From the NCBI GenBank assembly GCA_022841365.1, contig JALHRP010000005.1:30003-94002 (forward strand): DNA of 64,000 nucleotides, given 5' to 3'. The notes under the pieces are model-generated. The model worked only from the letters and a program-made list of their open reading frames with translations, had not been told where the DNA came from and searched no databases. This stretch comes from Chitinophagaceae bacterium. GTDB lineage: Bacteria; Bacteroidota; Bacteroidia; Chitinophagales; Chitinophagaceae. A program made the translations under genes and the position numbers. Below are positions 55,195 to 62,732 of this stretch, piece after piece. Numbering within the stretch: position 1 is the stretch's first letter; each line of letters opens with the position of its first letter.

Positions 55195-55224
55195 CCCCTC
55201 TAAATCTCTCCCGAGGGGAGACTT
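55191..55224. repeat. CTCC/GGAG hairpin repeat covering the aminotransferase stop codon
   Basis: AGCCCCTCTAAATCTCTC CC GAGGGGAGACTT; a more degenerate copy that begins at the TAG stop. Confidence 0.75.
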
Positions 55225-55264
55225 ATGAACAGCATAATTAAAATAGAGCATTAAACATTTTATT

Positions 55265-56197
55265 ATGAGTGCAGATATAAATGAGAAAGATGGTTTGGCA
55301 AGCGAGGCAAGTGCTTTGGTGATCCCGCAAAAGGCGGGATCGGTGGGGGCTGCTCGTAAACGTATTGCAATCATTGGCATTGGTTTAATTGGTGGTTCAA
55401 TTGCCATTCAACTGCATGAGAAAAAAATCTCATCACGTTTGATTGGTGCAGATGCCAGTAAAGAACACGAAACAAAAGCTTTAGAGCTGGAACTGGTTGA
55501 TGAGATATTACCATTAGATGAAGCGATTGCACAAAGTGAAGTAGTGATCCTTGCGTTTCCGGTTGATCTGATGGTGGGATTGTTGCCTTCTGTTCTTGAT
55601 AAAGTTGATCAGCAGATTGTTATTGATCTGGGATCTACCAAATCACAATTAACAGAAGCTGTAACAAATCATCCAAAACGTGGACGATATGTTGCCACGC
55701 ATCCCATGTGGGGTACGGAGTATAGCGGCCCTGCTGCAGCGGTTCGGGGTGCTTTTGAAAACAAAGCAGTCATTATTTGCAATGAAGATGAAAGTGATGC
55801 CGATGCATTAGAGTGGACAAAATACATGTACAATAAAATCGGGATGCATCTGTTGAGCATGGAAGCAAAAGCACATGATCTGCATGCGGCGTATGTAAGT
55901 CATATTTCACACATCACTTCATTTGCTTTGGCAAATACCGTGTTGGAAAAAGAAAAAGAAGACAATGCCATTTTTGAAATGGCGAGTGCCGGTTTTGAAA
56001 GCACGGTGCGTTTAGCGAAAAGTAATCCTGCGATGTGGGTGCCCATTTTTTTACAGAATAAAGTAAATGTGCTGGATGTGTTGAATGAACATATTCAACA
56101 GTTAACAAAATTCAGAGACAGCATCAGGGATGATAAAGGAACGGATTTACAAAACTTGATTGAACACGCAAACAAAATAAGACGCATCATCAAATGA
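55265..56197 (+). CDS. tyrA: Prephenate dehydrogenase
   Basis: 310 residues. Converts prephenate to 4-hydroxyphenylpyruvate with NAD(P). Rossmann motif IAIIGIGLIGGSIAIQL at about 36-52; His in THPMWGTEYSG; helical C-terminal dimerisation half. The first 35 residues precede the usual start and include VIPQKAGSVGA, encoded by a GATCCCGC/GCGGGATC hairpin plus a G-rich tail. The gene overlaps the next by 4 bases. Confidence 0.92.
   Translation: MSADINEKDGLASEASALVIPQKAGSVGAARKRIAIIGIGLIGGSIAIQLHEKKISSRLIGADASKEHETKALELELVDEILPLDEAIAQSEVVILAFPVDLMVGLLPSVLDKVDQQIVIDLGSTKSQLTEAVTNHPKRGRYVATHPMWGTEYSGPAAAVRGAFENKAVIICNEDESDADALEWTKYMYNKIGMHLLSMEAKAHDLHAAYVSHISHITSFALANTVLEKEKEDNAIFEMASAGFESTVRLAKSNPAMWVPIFLQNKVNVLDVLNEHIQQLTKFRDSIRDDKGTDLQNLIEHANKIRRIIK
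55321..55351. repeat. Hairpin repeat within tyrA N-terminus
   Basis: Perfect 8-bp stem GATCCCGC/GCGGGATC, five-base loop, then CGGTGGGGGCT. Same layout (hairpin plus G-rich tail) as the CTCC/GGAG family but a different stem; encodes IPQKAGSVGA in frame. Confidence 0.72.
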
Positions 56198-56652
56198 TTT
56201 TTCGGGAAGCAACGATTCAGGATATTCAGCAGATACAGGTTGTACGCAACGCTGTAAAAGAAAACATGCTGAGCAATCCGGCGTTGGTGCCTGATGCTGA
56301 TGTGGAAGACTATATCACAAGAAGAGGTAAAGGTTGGGTTTGTGTAGTCGATAACGTAGTGGTTGGTTTTTCGATTGCAGATTTAGCAGATCACAATATC
56401 TGGGCTTTGTTTGTTGATCCCAACTATGAAGCAAAAGGAATCGGCAAGCAATTACATGATCTGATGATGAACTGGTATTTCGAACAAACAAGTGAAACAG
56501 TTTGGTTGAGTACAAGCCCGGGTACAAGAGCAGAAACATTTTATCGCAGACAAGGATGGATTGAAAAAGGTGTGTATGGAAAAGGGGAGATCAAATTTGA
56601 AATGAATAGAAGTAAATGGTCTGAACTGGGAGCAATGAGATTTGTGGGATAG
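56194..56652 (+). CDS. GNAT-family N-acetyltransferase
   Basis: 152 residues. Acetyl-CoA-binding motif A region VDPNYEAKGIGKQLHDLMMNWY (about 75-98) and GFSIADLADHNIWALFVDP before it; C-terminal FYRRQGWIEKGVYGKGEIKFEM. Substrate unknown. Coupled to tyrA by an ATGA overlap, an accessory gene within a biosynthetic operon. Its stop codon lies in the degenerate inverted repeat 56647-56719. Confidence 0.88.
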   Translation: MIFREATIQDIQQIQVVRNAVKENMLSNPALVPDADVEDYITRRGKGWVCVVDNVVVGFSIADLADHNIWALFVDPNYEAKGIGKQLHDLMMNWYFEQTSETVWLSTSPGTRAETFYRRQGWIEKGVYGKGEIKFEMNRSKWSELGAMRFVG

Positions 56653-56719
56653 ATGGGATGCTGTTTAGTTGCGTAGCTATCCTAAAAATCCCAATCATCC
56701 CAATCATCCCATTCATCTC
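56647..56719. repeat. Imperfect inverted repeat with ATCCCA units
   Basis: Left arm GGGATAGATGGGATG (56647-56661) pairs at 12 of 15 bases with the right arm near 56705-56719; between them is a tandem TCCCAATCA/TCCCAATCA/TCCCATTCA stretch. It overlaps the GNAT stop codon. Confidence 0.6.
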
Positions 56720-56756
56720 AGTTCAGACAATTGCTGAATAGAATTAAGAACGCACA

Positions 56757-56813
56757 AGCCCGCCCGGCAGAACACCGTTCGGACGGGGAGTGCGACCTGC
56801 CTGCCGGCAGGCG
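56757..56813. repeat. GC-rich repeat with GCCTGCCGGCAGGC palindrome
   Basis: A GC-rich block between AT-rich flanks: GCCCGCCCGGCAG ... CCGTTCGGACGG ... ending in the perfect 14-base palindrome GCCTGCCGGCAGGC. Of a third repeat type, in the 225-base gap before the DAHP synthase gene. Confidence 0.65.
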
Positions 56814-56877
56814 CAACAAAAGAAACATAGCAGAACAAGTGTTCGTAACATAAAACTTAACTTTACAACCAATAACA

Positions 56878-57966
56878 ATGCAAACAACAGAAGCAAACAT
56901 GAAAGAAAAAGTGCAGGAAGCGTGGAGTAAGAAACCGCTCATCATTGGCGGACCATGCAGTGCCGAAACAGAAGAGCAATTAGTATCAACCGCACAGCGC
57001 CTTGCAGCAACAGGAAAAATAAATATGTTGCGTGCAGGTATCTGGAAACCACGAACCAAACCCGGCATGTTTGAAGGTATTGGCGCAAAAGGTTTACCAT
57101 GGCTGCAAAAAGCAAAAGCAGTAACAGGCTTACCAACAACTGTTGAAGTTGCAACGGGCAAGCAGGTGGAAGATGCGTTGAACTTTGAAGTGGATGTGTT
57201 GTGGATCGGTGCACGCACAACAGTAAACCCTTTCAGCGTACAGGAAGTTGCTGATGCGTTACGTGGTGTTGATATTCCGGTGTTGATCAAGAACCCGATC
57301 AATCCTGATCTGGAGTTGTGGAGCGGTGCTGTTGAACGTGTGGCCCGTGCAGGTATTAAACAAATTGGTTTAATTCACCGTGGATTTTCTTCTTACGGTA
57401 ATACAGAATATCGCAATGCACCAATGTGGCATTTAGCTATTGAAATGAAGCGTCGTAATCCTGATCAGATCATCATTAATGATCCTTCACATATTTGCGG
57501 TCGCAGAGATATTTTACAAGAGACAGCACAAAAAGCAATCGATCTCGACTTTGATGGTTTGATGATCGAAAGTCATATTGATCCGGACAATGCATGGAGC
57601 GATGCGAAACAACAGGTTACTCCTGAGCGTTTGGCAGAAATGCTCAGCAGCATCATCTGGCGTAAAGAAGATGTAGCATCAGCAGAGTTTCACCAGGCAT
57701 TGGAAAAATTGCGTCAGCAAATTAATCAGTTAGATGATGAGTTGATGCAGATCCTTGGTCAGCGTATGAAAATTGCAGAGAACATCGGTCAATATAAAAA
57801 AGATAACAACATCACCATTTTACAAACGAACCGTTGGAACGAAATCCTTGAGCGTGCATTTAAAGAAGGTGAGCGTAAAGGTTTGAGCAAAGATTTCATC
57901 ACCAAGTATTTTGATGCAGTGCATATGGAAAGTATCAATCATCAGAAGAAGGTGTTGGATTCGTAA
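56878..57966 (+). CDS. Bifunctional 3-deoxy-7-phosphoheptulonate synthase / chorismate mutase
   Basis: 362 residues. N-terminal DAHP synthase of the KDO8P-synthase-like type (about 18-265: KKPLIIGGPCSAETEEQ, GIWKPRTKPGMFEG, IKQIGLIHRGFSS, INDPSHICGRRD, IESHIDPDNAWSDAKQQVTP), condensing PEP and erythrose-4-phosphate. C-terminal AroQ-type chorismate mutase (about 275-355: LEKLRQQINQLDDELMQILGQRMKIAENIGQYK). In Bacteroidota the mutase end commonly serves feedback control and prephenate supply for the neighbouring pheA and tyrA. No repeat is inserted in this gene. Confidence 0.95.
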   Translation: MQTTEANMKEKVQEAWSKKPLIIGGPCSAETEEQLVSTAQRLAATGKINMLRAGIWKPRTKPGMFEGIGAKGLPWLQKAKAVTGLPTTVEVATGKQVEDALNFEVDVLWIGARTTVNPFSVQEVADALRGVDIPVLIKNPINPDLELWSGAVERVARAGIKQIGLIHRGFSSYGNTEYRNAPMWHLAIEMKRRNPDQIIINDPSHICGRRDILQETAQKAIDLDFDGLMIESHIDPDNAWSDAKQQVTPERLAEMLSSIIWRKEDVASAEFHQALEKLRQQINQLDDELMQILGQRMKIAENIGQYKKDNNITILQTNRWNEILERAFKEGERKGLSKDFITKYFDAVHMESINHQKKVLDS

Positions 57967-57968
57967 AA

Positions 57969-58013
57969 CACCTCATCCTCCAACTCCTTCTCCGGAAGAG
58001 AAGGAGCGGAACG
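57969..58013. repeat. CTCC/GGAG hairpin repeat after the DAHP synthase gene
   Basis: CACCTCATCCTCCAACTCCTTCTCC core paired as CTCCTTCTC/GAGAAGGAG (split by CGGAA), then GCGGAACGG. Orientation C-rich first. Confidence 0.72.
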
Positions 58014-58118
58014 GTAGTACTTTGATTAACTTCAAAGCTTCCACATGAGCTATATCTTTTGATCAACTATTTTATGATGTTGAAATGCTGAATTACAACT
58101 GCAACAAATAAATACAAA

Positions 58119-58163
58119 AGCCCGGCCTCCCTCTCTTTTGGAGAGGGAACGAGGGTGAGGTGA
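58119..58163. repeat. CTCC/GGAG hairpin repeat abutting the aroB start
   Basis: CCCTCTC TTTTG GAGAGGG stem with tail AACGAGGGTGAGGTGAT immediately before ATG 58165. The tail places a GAGGTGAT Shine-Dalgarno-like stretch ahead of the aroB start codon. Confidence 0.85.
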
Positions 58164-58164
58164 T

Positions 58165-59181
58165 ATGAAACGTACATACAAATTCTCAACTGCTTCTGTT
58201 GATTACTACTTTGAAGGAAAGCTTTCACAGTTAAGTAAGATCGTAGACAAAACACATACGGTCATCATTACTGATGAAAACATTTTCAAAGCACATGGCA
58301 ACAAGCTGAAGAACTGGAATACGATTGTATTAAAAGCTGGTGAAGAATTTAAAATTCAGGCAACTGTTGATACCATTGTTGAACAGTTGATTGAATTAGG
58401 TGCAGATCGTAAATCAACGTTGGTTGGCATTGGCGGTGGTGTGATCACCGATCTTACAGGTTATGTAGCATCGGTGTATTTGCGTGGTGTGAAATTCGGA
58501 TTTGTACCAACAACAGTATTGGCATTGGTTGATGCAAGCATTGGTGGCAAAAACGGAATTGATGTAGGCGTGTATAAGAATATGGTGGGCGTTATTCGTC
58601 AGCCTTCTTTTTTATTGCATGATCTGTCGTTGCTTTCTTCCTTGCCGCAATGCGAATGGGAGAATGGTTTTGCTGAGATCATTAAACATGCATGCATTAA
58701 AGATGCAGCCATGTTCAAAGAGCTGGAAGCTCATACACTGGCTGACTATCAGAAAAAGAAAAGCCTGATGGCAGCACTCATTAAACGCAACGCACTCATT
58801 AAAACAAAAGTGGTGCAGGCCGATGAGTTTGAAAGTGGCGACCGTAAGTTGTTGAACTACGGACATACGTTGGGACATGCCATTGAAAACATGTATGAAT
58901 TATCGCATGGGCAAGCCATTTCAATTGGTATGACCTATGCCTGTCATATTTCTGAACAACTCACAGGATTTAAACAAACAGAGAAAGTGGTGAACTTATT
59001 AAGTAAGTATGGTTTGCCAACCTATGCGGAGTTTGATAAGAAGAAGGCATTTGAGATTTTGCAAAAAGATAAAAAGAAAGTGAAAGCGGAGATGAGTTAT
59101 GTATTGCTGAATAAGATCGGCAAAGGAGTGGTGAAGAATATTCCGTTGACGCAGTTAAAACAAATTATAGAAAGTTTATAA
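58165..59181 (+). CDS. aroB: 3-dehydroquinate synthase
   Basis: 338 residues. NAD-dependent cyclisation of DAHP to 3-dehydroquinate. NAD-binding GIGGGVITDLTGYVASVYLRG (about 90-110), PTTVLALVDASIGGKNGID, metal-binding EIIKHACIKD and NYGHTLGHAIE. The start is decided by family length and lies directly after a hairpin repeat. The next gene starts 1 base after its stop. Confidence 0.95.
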   Translation: MKRTYKFSTASVDYYFEGKLSQLSKIVDKTHTVIITDENIFKAHGNKLKNWNTIVLKAGEEFKIQATVDTIVEQLIELGADRKSTLVGIGGGVITDLTGYVASVYLRGVKFGFVPTTVLALVDASIGGKNGIDVGVYKNMVGVIRQPSFLLHDLSLLSSLPQCEWENGFAEIIKHACIKDAAMFKELEAHTLADYQKKKSLMAALIKRNALIKTKVVQADEFESGDRKLLNYGHTLGHAIENMYELSHGQAISIGMTYACHISEQLTGFKQTEKVVNLLSKYGLPTYAEFDKKKAFEILQKDKKKVKAEMSYVLLNKIGKGVVKNIPLTQLKQIIESL

Positions 59182-59182
59182 A

Positions 59183-59536
59183 GTGAATAGTGTAGTGTTA
59201 TATCGGCCTGTTAGTCAAAAAGAACTTGATTTGATTGAGTTATCAAATTGGAGAAGGTTTCCGCCAAGGTTACCTGAACAGCCATTTTTTTATCCAGTCA
59301 TGAATGAAGAGTATGCTATTCAAATTAATGTTGAATGGAATGTCCCTGCGTATGGCTCTGGTTTTGTAACCAAATTTCTTGTTGATGCTGAATATCTAAA
59401 GAAATATGAAGTTCAGAATGTTGGTGGTGTTATTCATGACGAACTATGGATTCCTGCCAAAGAGCTTGAAGAGTTTAACGATCATATAATAGGATCAATA
59501 GAAGTTACACACAAGTTTTATAAGGAAGAGAAATGA
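59183..59536 (+). CDS. Uncharacterised protein annotated elsewhere as ADP-ribosylation/crystallin J1
   Basis: 117 residues from GTG 59183. VVLYRPVSQKELDLIELSNWRRFPPRLPEQPFFYPVMNEEYAIQI ... GFVTKFLVDAEYLKKYEVQNVGG ... HDELWIPAKELEEFNDHIIGSIEV matches a widespread family of small proteins commonly labelled ADP-ribosylation/crystallin J1, without a proven function. It overlaps aroA by 4 bases (ATGA), so it is part of the operon as an accessory gene. Confidence 0.75.
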   Translation: MNSVVLYRPVSQKELDLIELSNWRRFPPRLPEQPFFYPVMNEEYAIQINVEWNVPAYGSGFVTKFLVDAEYLKKYEVQNVGGVIHDELWIPAKELEEFNDHIIGSIEVTHKFYKEEK

Positions 59537-60852
59537 AGGTAACAATACAACCATCCACACTCACAGGAACCATTCAATCGAACGCATCAAAAAGTTCGAT
59601 GCAGCGTGCATGTGCTGCTGCATTGGTGGCGAAAGGAAAGAGTATCATTAAAAATCCCGGTCATAGTAACGATGATAAAGCGGCGATGGATATTACCCAA
59701 CGTTTGGGTGCTGTAGTTACAAACAATGGCACTGAACTGATAATTGAAAGCAATGGTGTGCAACCTGTGAGCAGTGAAATCAATTGCGGCGAAAGTGGAT
59801 TAAGCATCCGCATGTTTACTCCTTTGGTTGCATTAAGCAACCATGAGCTGGCAGTAAACGGCACGGGTAGTTTAACGACAAGACCAATGGATTTCTTTGA
59901 TGAGATCTTACCGCAACTTGATGTGCATATAAAAAGCAATCAAGGTAAATTGCCGTTGAATATACAGGGGCCCATCGTTCCAAAAAATATTACCATTGAT
60001 GGTTCACTCAGCTCACAGTTCTTAACGGGATTATTGCTGGCGTATGCAGCCTCCCCAAACCCCTCCAAAGGAGGGACTTCAGAGTCCGAGAGTTCATCAG
60101 TTACGATAAAAGTGAATGGACTTAAAAGCAAACCCTACATTGATCTTACGTTGGATGTAATGAAACAATTTGGTTTACTTGTTCCTGAAAATAAAAATTA
60201 TGAAGAGTTCATATTTCATTATGATGCTCAACAAATCCCCCCTTTGGGGGGTGGGGGGGCTACCTACACAGTTGAAGGCGATTGGAGTGGTGCAGCATTC
60301 TTACTCGTTGCAGGTGCAATAGCTGGAAATATTGTGGTGAAGGGATTGGATGTGTTTTCAACACAAGCAGACAAAAAAATACTGGAAGCATTGATGGATT
60401 GTGGATGCAAACTATCCGTAAGCAATGAACAGATAGAAGTTGGTTATCCCCCTTTAGGGGTTAGGGGTTTTCATTTCAATGCAACAGAATGCCCCGACCT
60501 GTTTCCGCCCTTAGTTGCATTGGCAGCTTATTGCAATGGAAAAACAGTAATTGAAGGAACGACACGATTAACACATAAAGAAAGTAACCGTGCAATCACC
60601 TTGCAGGAAGAATTTGCTAAGCTGGGTGTTACAATTGAGTTGCAGGATGATCTCATGATCATTCATGGTGGCGACGGATTAAAAGGCGCAACTGTTCATT
60701 CTCGCCACGATCATCGTATTGCCATGGCTTGTGCAGTTGCTGCGTTGAAAGCTGATGGTGATGTAACGATCGAAGAAGCAGAAGCAATCAACAAATCGTA
60801 CCCCGATTTTTATGAGCACTTGAAAGTATTGGGTGCAAACGTATCTTTATAA
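59533..60852 (+). CDS. aroA: 3-phosphoshikimate 1-carboxyvinyltransferase (EPSP synthase) with three repeat inserts
   Basis: 439 residues. Transfers enolpyruvyl from PEP to shikimate-3-phosphate. Conserved parts: SNASKSSMQRACAAALVAKG (about 16-35), CGESGLSIRMFTPL, LTTRPMDFF, GSLSSQFLTGLLL, EGDWSGAAFLLVAGA, and DHRIAMACAVAAL near the C-terminus. Three in-frame repeat-encoded inserts: about 172-186 (SPNPSKGGTSESE), 235-244 (PPLGGGGATYT) and 305-313 (YPPLGVRGF). They fall between secondary-structure elements, so the enzyme is probably active. Confidence 0.92.
   Translation: MKVTIQPSTLTGTIQSNASKSSMQRACAAALVAKGKSIIKNPGHSNDDKAAMDITQRLGAVVTNNGTELIIESNGVQPVSSEINCGESGLSIRMFTPLVALSNHELAVNGTGSLTTRPMDFFDEILPQLDVHIKSNQGKLPLNIQGPIVPKNITIDGSLSSQFLTGLLLAYAASPNPSKGGTSESESSSVTIKVNGLKSKPYIDLTLDVMKQFGLLVPENKNYEEFIFHYDAQQIPPLGGGGATYTVEGDWSGAAFLLVAGAIAGNIVVKGLDVFSTQADKKILEALMDCGCKLSVSNEQIEVGYPPLGVRGFHFNATECPDLFPPLVALAAYCNGKTVIEGTTRLTHKESNRAITLQEEFAKLGVTIELQDDLMIIHGGDGLKGATVHSRHDHRIAMACAVAALKADGDVTIEEAEAINKSYPDFYEHLKVLGANVSL
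60048..60091. repeat. CTCC/GGAG hairpin repeat in aroA, first
   Basis: GCCTCCCCAAACCCCTCC AAA GGAGGGACTT plus CAGAGTCCGAGAG; C-rich first; encodes SPNPSKGGTSESE. Confidence 0.88.
60235..60264. repeat. CTCC/GGAG hairpin repeat in aroA, second
   Basis: CCCCCC TTT GGGGGG core plus GTGGGGGGGCTACC; opposite orientation to the first; encodes IPPLGGGGAT. Confidence 0.85.
60445..60471. repeat. CTCC/GGAG hairpin repeat in aroA, third
   Basis: CCCCC TTTA GGGG core plus TTAGGGGTTTT; same orientation as the second; encodes YPPLGVRGF. Confidence 0.78.
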
Positions 60853-60867
60853 TCAAACCATTCAACT

Positions 60868-62361
60868 TTGAACTCATTCGGTAAATTATTTCGTGTATCC
60901 ATCTTTGGCGAATCGCATGGCGAAAGTGTAGGTATTGTGGTAGATGGTTGTCCGGCAGGTCTTCCATTAACTGTTGATGATCTTTTGCCCGATCTTGAAC
61001 GCAGAAAAGGTGGAAAACAAAAAGGAACAACACCACGACAAGAAGCAGATTACCCTTTTTTCAAAAGCGGTTTGTTCAATGAGAAGACAACGGGTTTCCC
61101 GATAGCGATCTTCTTTGAAAACAATAATACACGCAGCGAAGATTATAATAAGCAACGCAGCATTCCTCGTCCCGGTCATGCTGATTGGGTGGCGCATCAA
61201 AAATTTGGTGGACATGAAGATTACCGTGGTGGCGGGCATTTCAGTGCACGCCTTACAACAGGTTTAGTGGCGGCTGGTGCAATTGCAAAGAAATTGATGA
61301 AGTACCTCACCCCAAACCCCTCTCTAAAGGAGAGGGACTTAGACCACTCCGATGATTTTGGTTACATCACAGATACAACAGGTAATTATCCATTGCTGAA
61401 AGATTTTGCGAAAGCAAACAGAAAAAATCCAACAGATGCTGAAATTGCTTTGTGGCAACAACTGCGGAATAAGAATATTGATGGATTTAAATTCAGAAGG
61501 CAACATCCAATTGCAGGGTTTATTCCCGACTTTGTTTGTCTTGAAGCAAAACTGATTGTTGAAGTTGATGGGGGTTACCATTCAAACGAAGAACAACAAC
61601 AATACGATGAGGCAAGAACAACATGGCTGAATGAATATAAATACGAGTTGCTTCGATTTACAAATATTGAAGTACTAAATAAAACAAGTGAAGTTGTAAA
61701 TAAAATAAGAGCAAGGCTTTCCGATATTAAAAGCAAAAATCAACAATCGGAGGCTGGCTCTCCCTCTCCTTTGGGGAGGGAGTTGGAGGGAGGGGTTTCA
61801 ATTCATGCTGAGGTAATTGAAATAGGTGGTGAAAAAGATTTAGAAAAAGGTTTGCAAAAAGCCATTGATGCAAAAGATTCCGTTGGGGGTTTGGTTGAAT
61901 GCAGAGTAACAGGGTTACCTGTTGGATTAGGTGAACCATATTTCGATTCTGTAGAATCATTGCTTGCACAAATGATGTTCACCATACCTGCTGTTCGTGG
62001 TGTGGAATTCGGAACTGGTTTTGCTGCAGCAAAAATGTTTGGCAGTGAGCATAACGATGCAATTGAAGACATGACAGGTAAAACAGTTACTAATCATGCA
62101 GGTGGTGTAGTGGGCGGTATTACCAATGGAAATGAACTGGTATTTCGTATTGCTATCAAACCAACATCATCTACACCAAAAGAGCAAACAAGTTTAAACT
62201 GGGATACAGAACAGATGGAACAATTTTCCATCAAAGGCCGTCATGATCTCTGTGTGGCGCTGCGTGCTCCTGTAATTGTAGAAGCTGCAACAGCCATTGT
62301 ATTGGTTGATTTGATGTTGCAGGAGCAACGGATCAAACGGGTCATTTCGCCGAACCTCTGA
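60868..62361 (+). CDS. aroC: Chorismate synthase interrupted in frame by a DUF559 endonuclease domain
   Basis: 497 residues from TTG 60868 (NSFGKLFRVSIFGESHGESVG). Makes chorismate from EPSP with reduced FMN. AroC halves are residues 1-145 (RPGHADWVAHQKFGG, GGGHFSARLTTGLVAAGAIAKK) and 310-497 (ECRVTGLPVGLGEPYFD, TNHAGGVVGGI, KGRHDLCVALRAPVIVEAA); joined they make about 333 residues, near family size. Residues about 146-309 are an insert: repeat-encoded TPNPSLKERD, a DUF559 domain (about 175-285) and repeat-encoded SPSPLGRELEGG. The insert falls at a turn between a helix and a strand, so folding of the host enzyme is plausible. Confidence 0.93.
   Translation: MNSFGKLFRVSIFGESHGESVGIVVDGCPAGLPLTVDDLLPDLERRKGGKQKGTTPRQEADYPFFKSGLFNEKTTGFPIAIFFENNNTRSEDYNKQRSIPRPGHADWVAHQKFGGHEDYRGGGHFSARLTTGLVAAGAIAKKLMKYLTPNPSLKERDLDHSDDFGYITDTTGNYPLLKDFAKANRKNPTDAEIALWQQLRNKNIDGFKFRRQHPIAGFIPDFVCLEAKLIVEVDGGYHSNEEQQQYDEARTTWLNEYKYELLRFTNIEVLNKTSEVVNKIRARLSDIKSKNQQSEAGSPSPLGRELEGGVSIHAEVIEIGGEKDLEKGLQKAIDAKDSVGGLVECRVTGLPVGLGEPYFDSVESLLAQMMFTIPAVRGVEFGTGFAAAKMFGSEHNDAIEDMTGKTVTNHAGGVVGGITNGNELVFRIAIKPTSSTPKEQTSLNWDTEQMEQFSIKGRHDLCVALRAPVIVEAATAIVLVDLMLQEQRIKRVISPNL
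61305..61342. repeat. CTCC/GGAG hairpin repeat, left end of the aroC insert
   Basis: CCTCACCCCAAACCCC TCTC TAAAG GAGAGGG ACTTAG, C-rich first. Its inverted partner is 61753-61799. Confidence 0.88.
61753..61799. repeat. CTCC/GGAG hairpin repeat, right end of the aroC insert
   Basis: CTCCCTCTCC TTT GGGGAGGGAG followed by TTGGAGGGAGGGGTTT, G-rich last, i.e. inverted relative to the left end. Confidence 0.88.
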
Positions 62362-62429
62362 TGATTGTAAGAAAAGATTATCAATAGTGCTGCTAAATTA
62401 TTTTCACAAATCGAATGTAAACGTTAACG

Positions 62430-62732
62430 ATGCCCATTATTTATCATGTTACTACAGCTGCTGAATGGAATGCAGCTAAAGAAAACGGTTTTTATGAATC
62501 AGCTTCTTTAAAAGCGGAAGGATTTATTCATTGCTCACAGGAACATCAGGTGGCTGGAGTAATTGAACGCTACTTCGCCGGTAAAACTGATTTGGTGAAA
62601 CTGGTGATTGATACCGATAAGCTCGTTAACCGCTTTGTATTTGAATGGAGTCCGTCAACGGCTGATACATTTCCGCATGTGTATGGTACCATAAATACAG
62701 ATGCGGTGGTGGATGTTGTTGAAATTAATTAG
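62430..62732 (+). CDS. DUF952 family protein
   Basis: 100 residues. Matches the DUF952 pattern IYHVTTAAEWNAAKENGFYESASLKAEGFIHCSQEHQV ... LVKLVIDTDKL ... FPHVYGTIN. The fold is related to glutathione/ADP-ribosyl-type small domains; biochemical role unknown. Its 3' end overlaps the convergent dipeptidase gene by 8 bases. Confidence 0.88.
   Translation: MPIIYHVTTAAEWNAAKENGFYESASLKAEGFIHCSQEHQVAGVIERYFAGKTDLVKLVIDTDKLVNRFVFEWSPSTADTFPHVYGTINTDAVVDVVEIN

Larger units (their letters stand above)
61305..61799 (+). mobile_element. Putative DUF559 cassette inserted in aroC
   Basis: 495 bases (165 codons exactly), bounded by CTCC/GGAG repeats in opposite orientation and open in the aroC frame throughout. 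The internal domain has DUF559 (Vsr-like PD-(D/E)XK) features: AEIALWQQLRNKNIDGFKF (Glu192), RRQHPIAGFIPDFVC (Asp221), KLIVEVDGGYH (Glu232, Asp234) and RFTNIEVL. No target-site duplication is obvious. Mobility is inferred. Confidence 0.7.

Noticed and set aside
61305..61799. An intein in aroC
   Set aside because: No splicing blocks are present: the insert does not begin with Cys/Ser/Thr at a defined junction nor end with His-Asn before Cys/Ser/Thr, and its ends are repeat-encoded Pro/Gly-rich peptides.
52894..61799. A CRISPR array made by the repeated C-rich/G-rich units
   Set aside because: Copies are unevenly spaced, occur in both orientations, lie inside genes and have no spacer-sized unique intervals; no cas genes are present.
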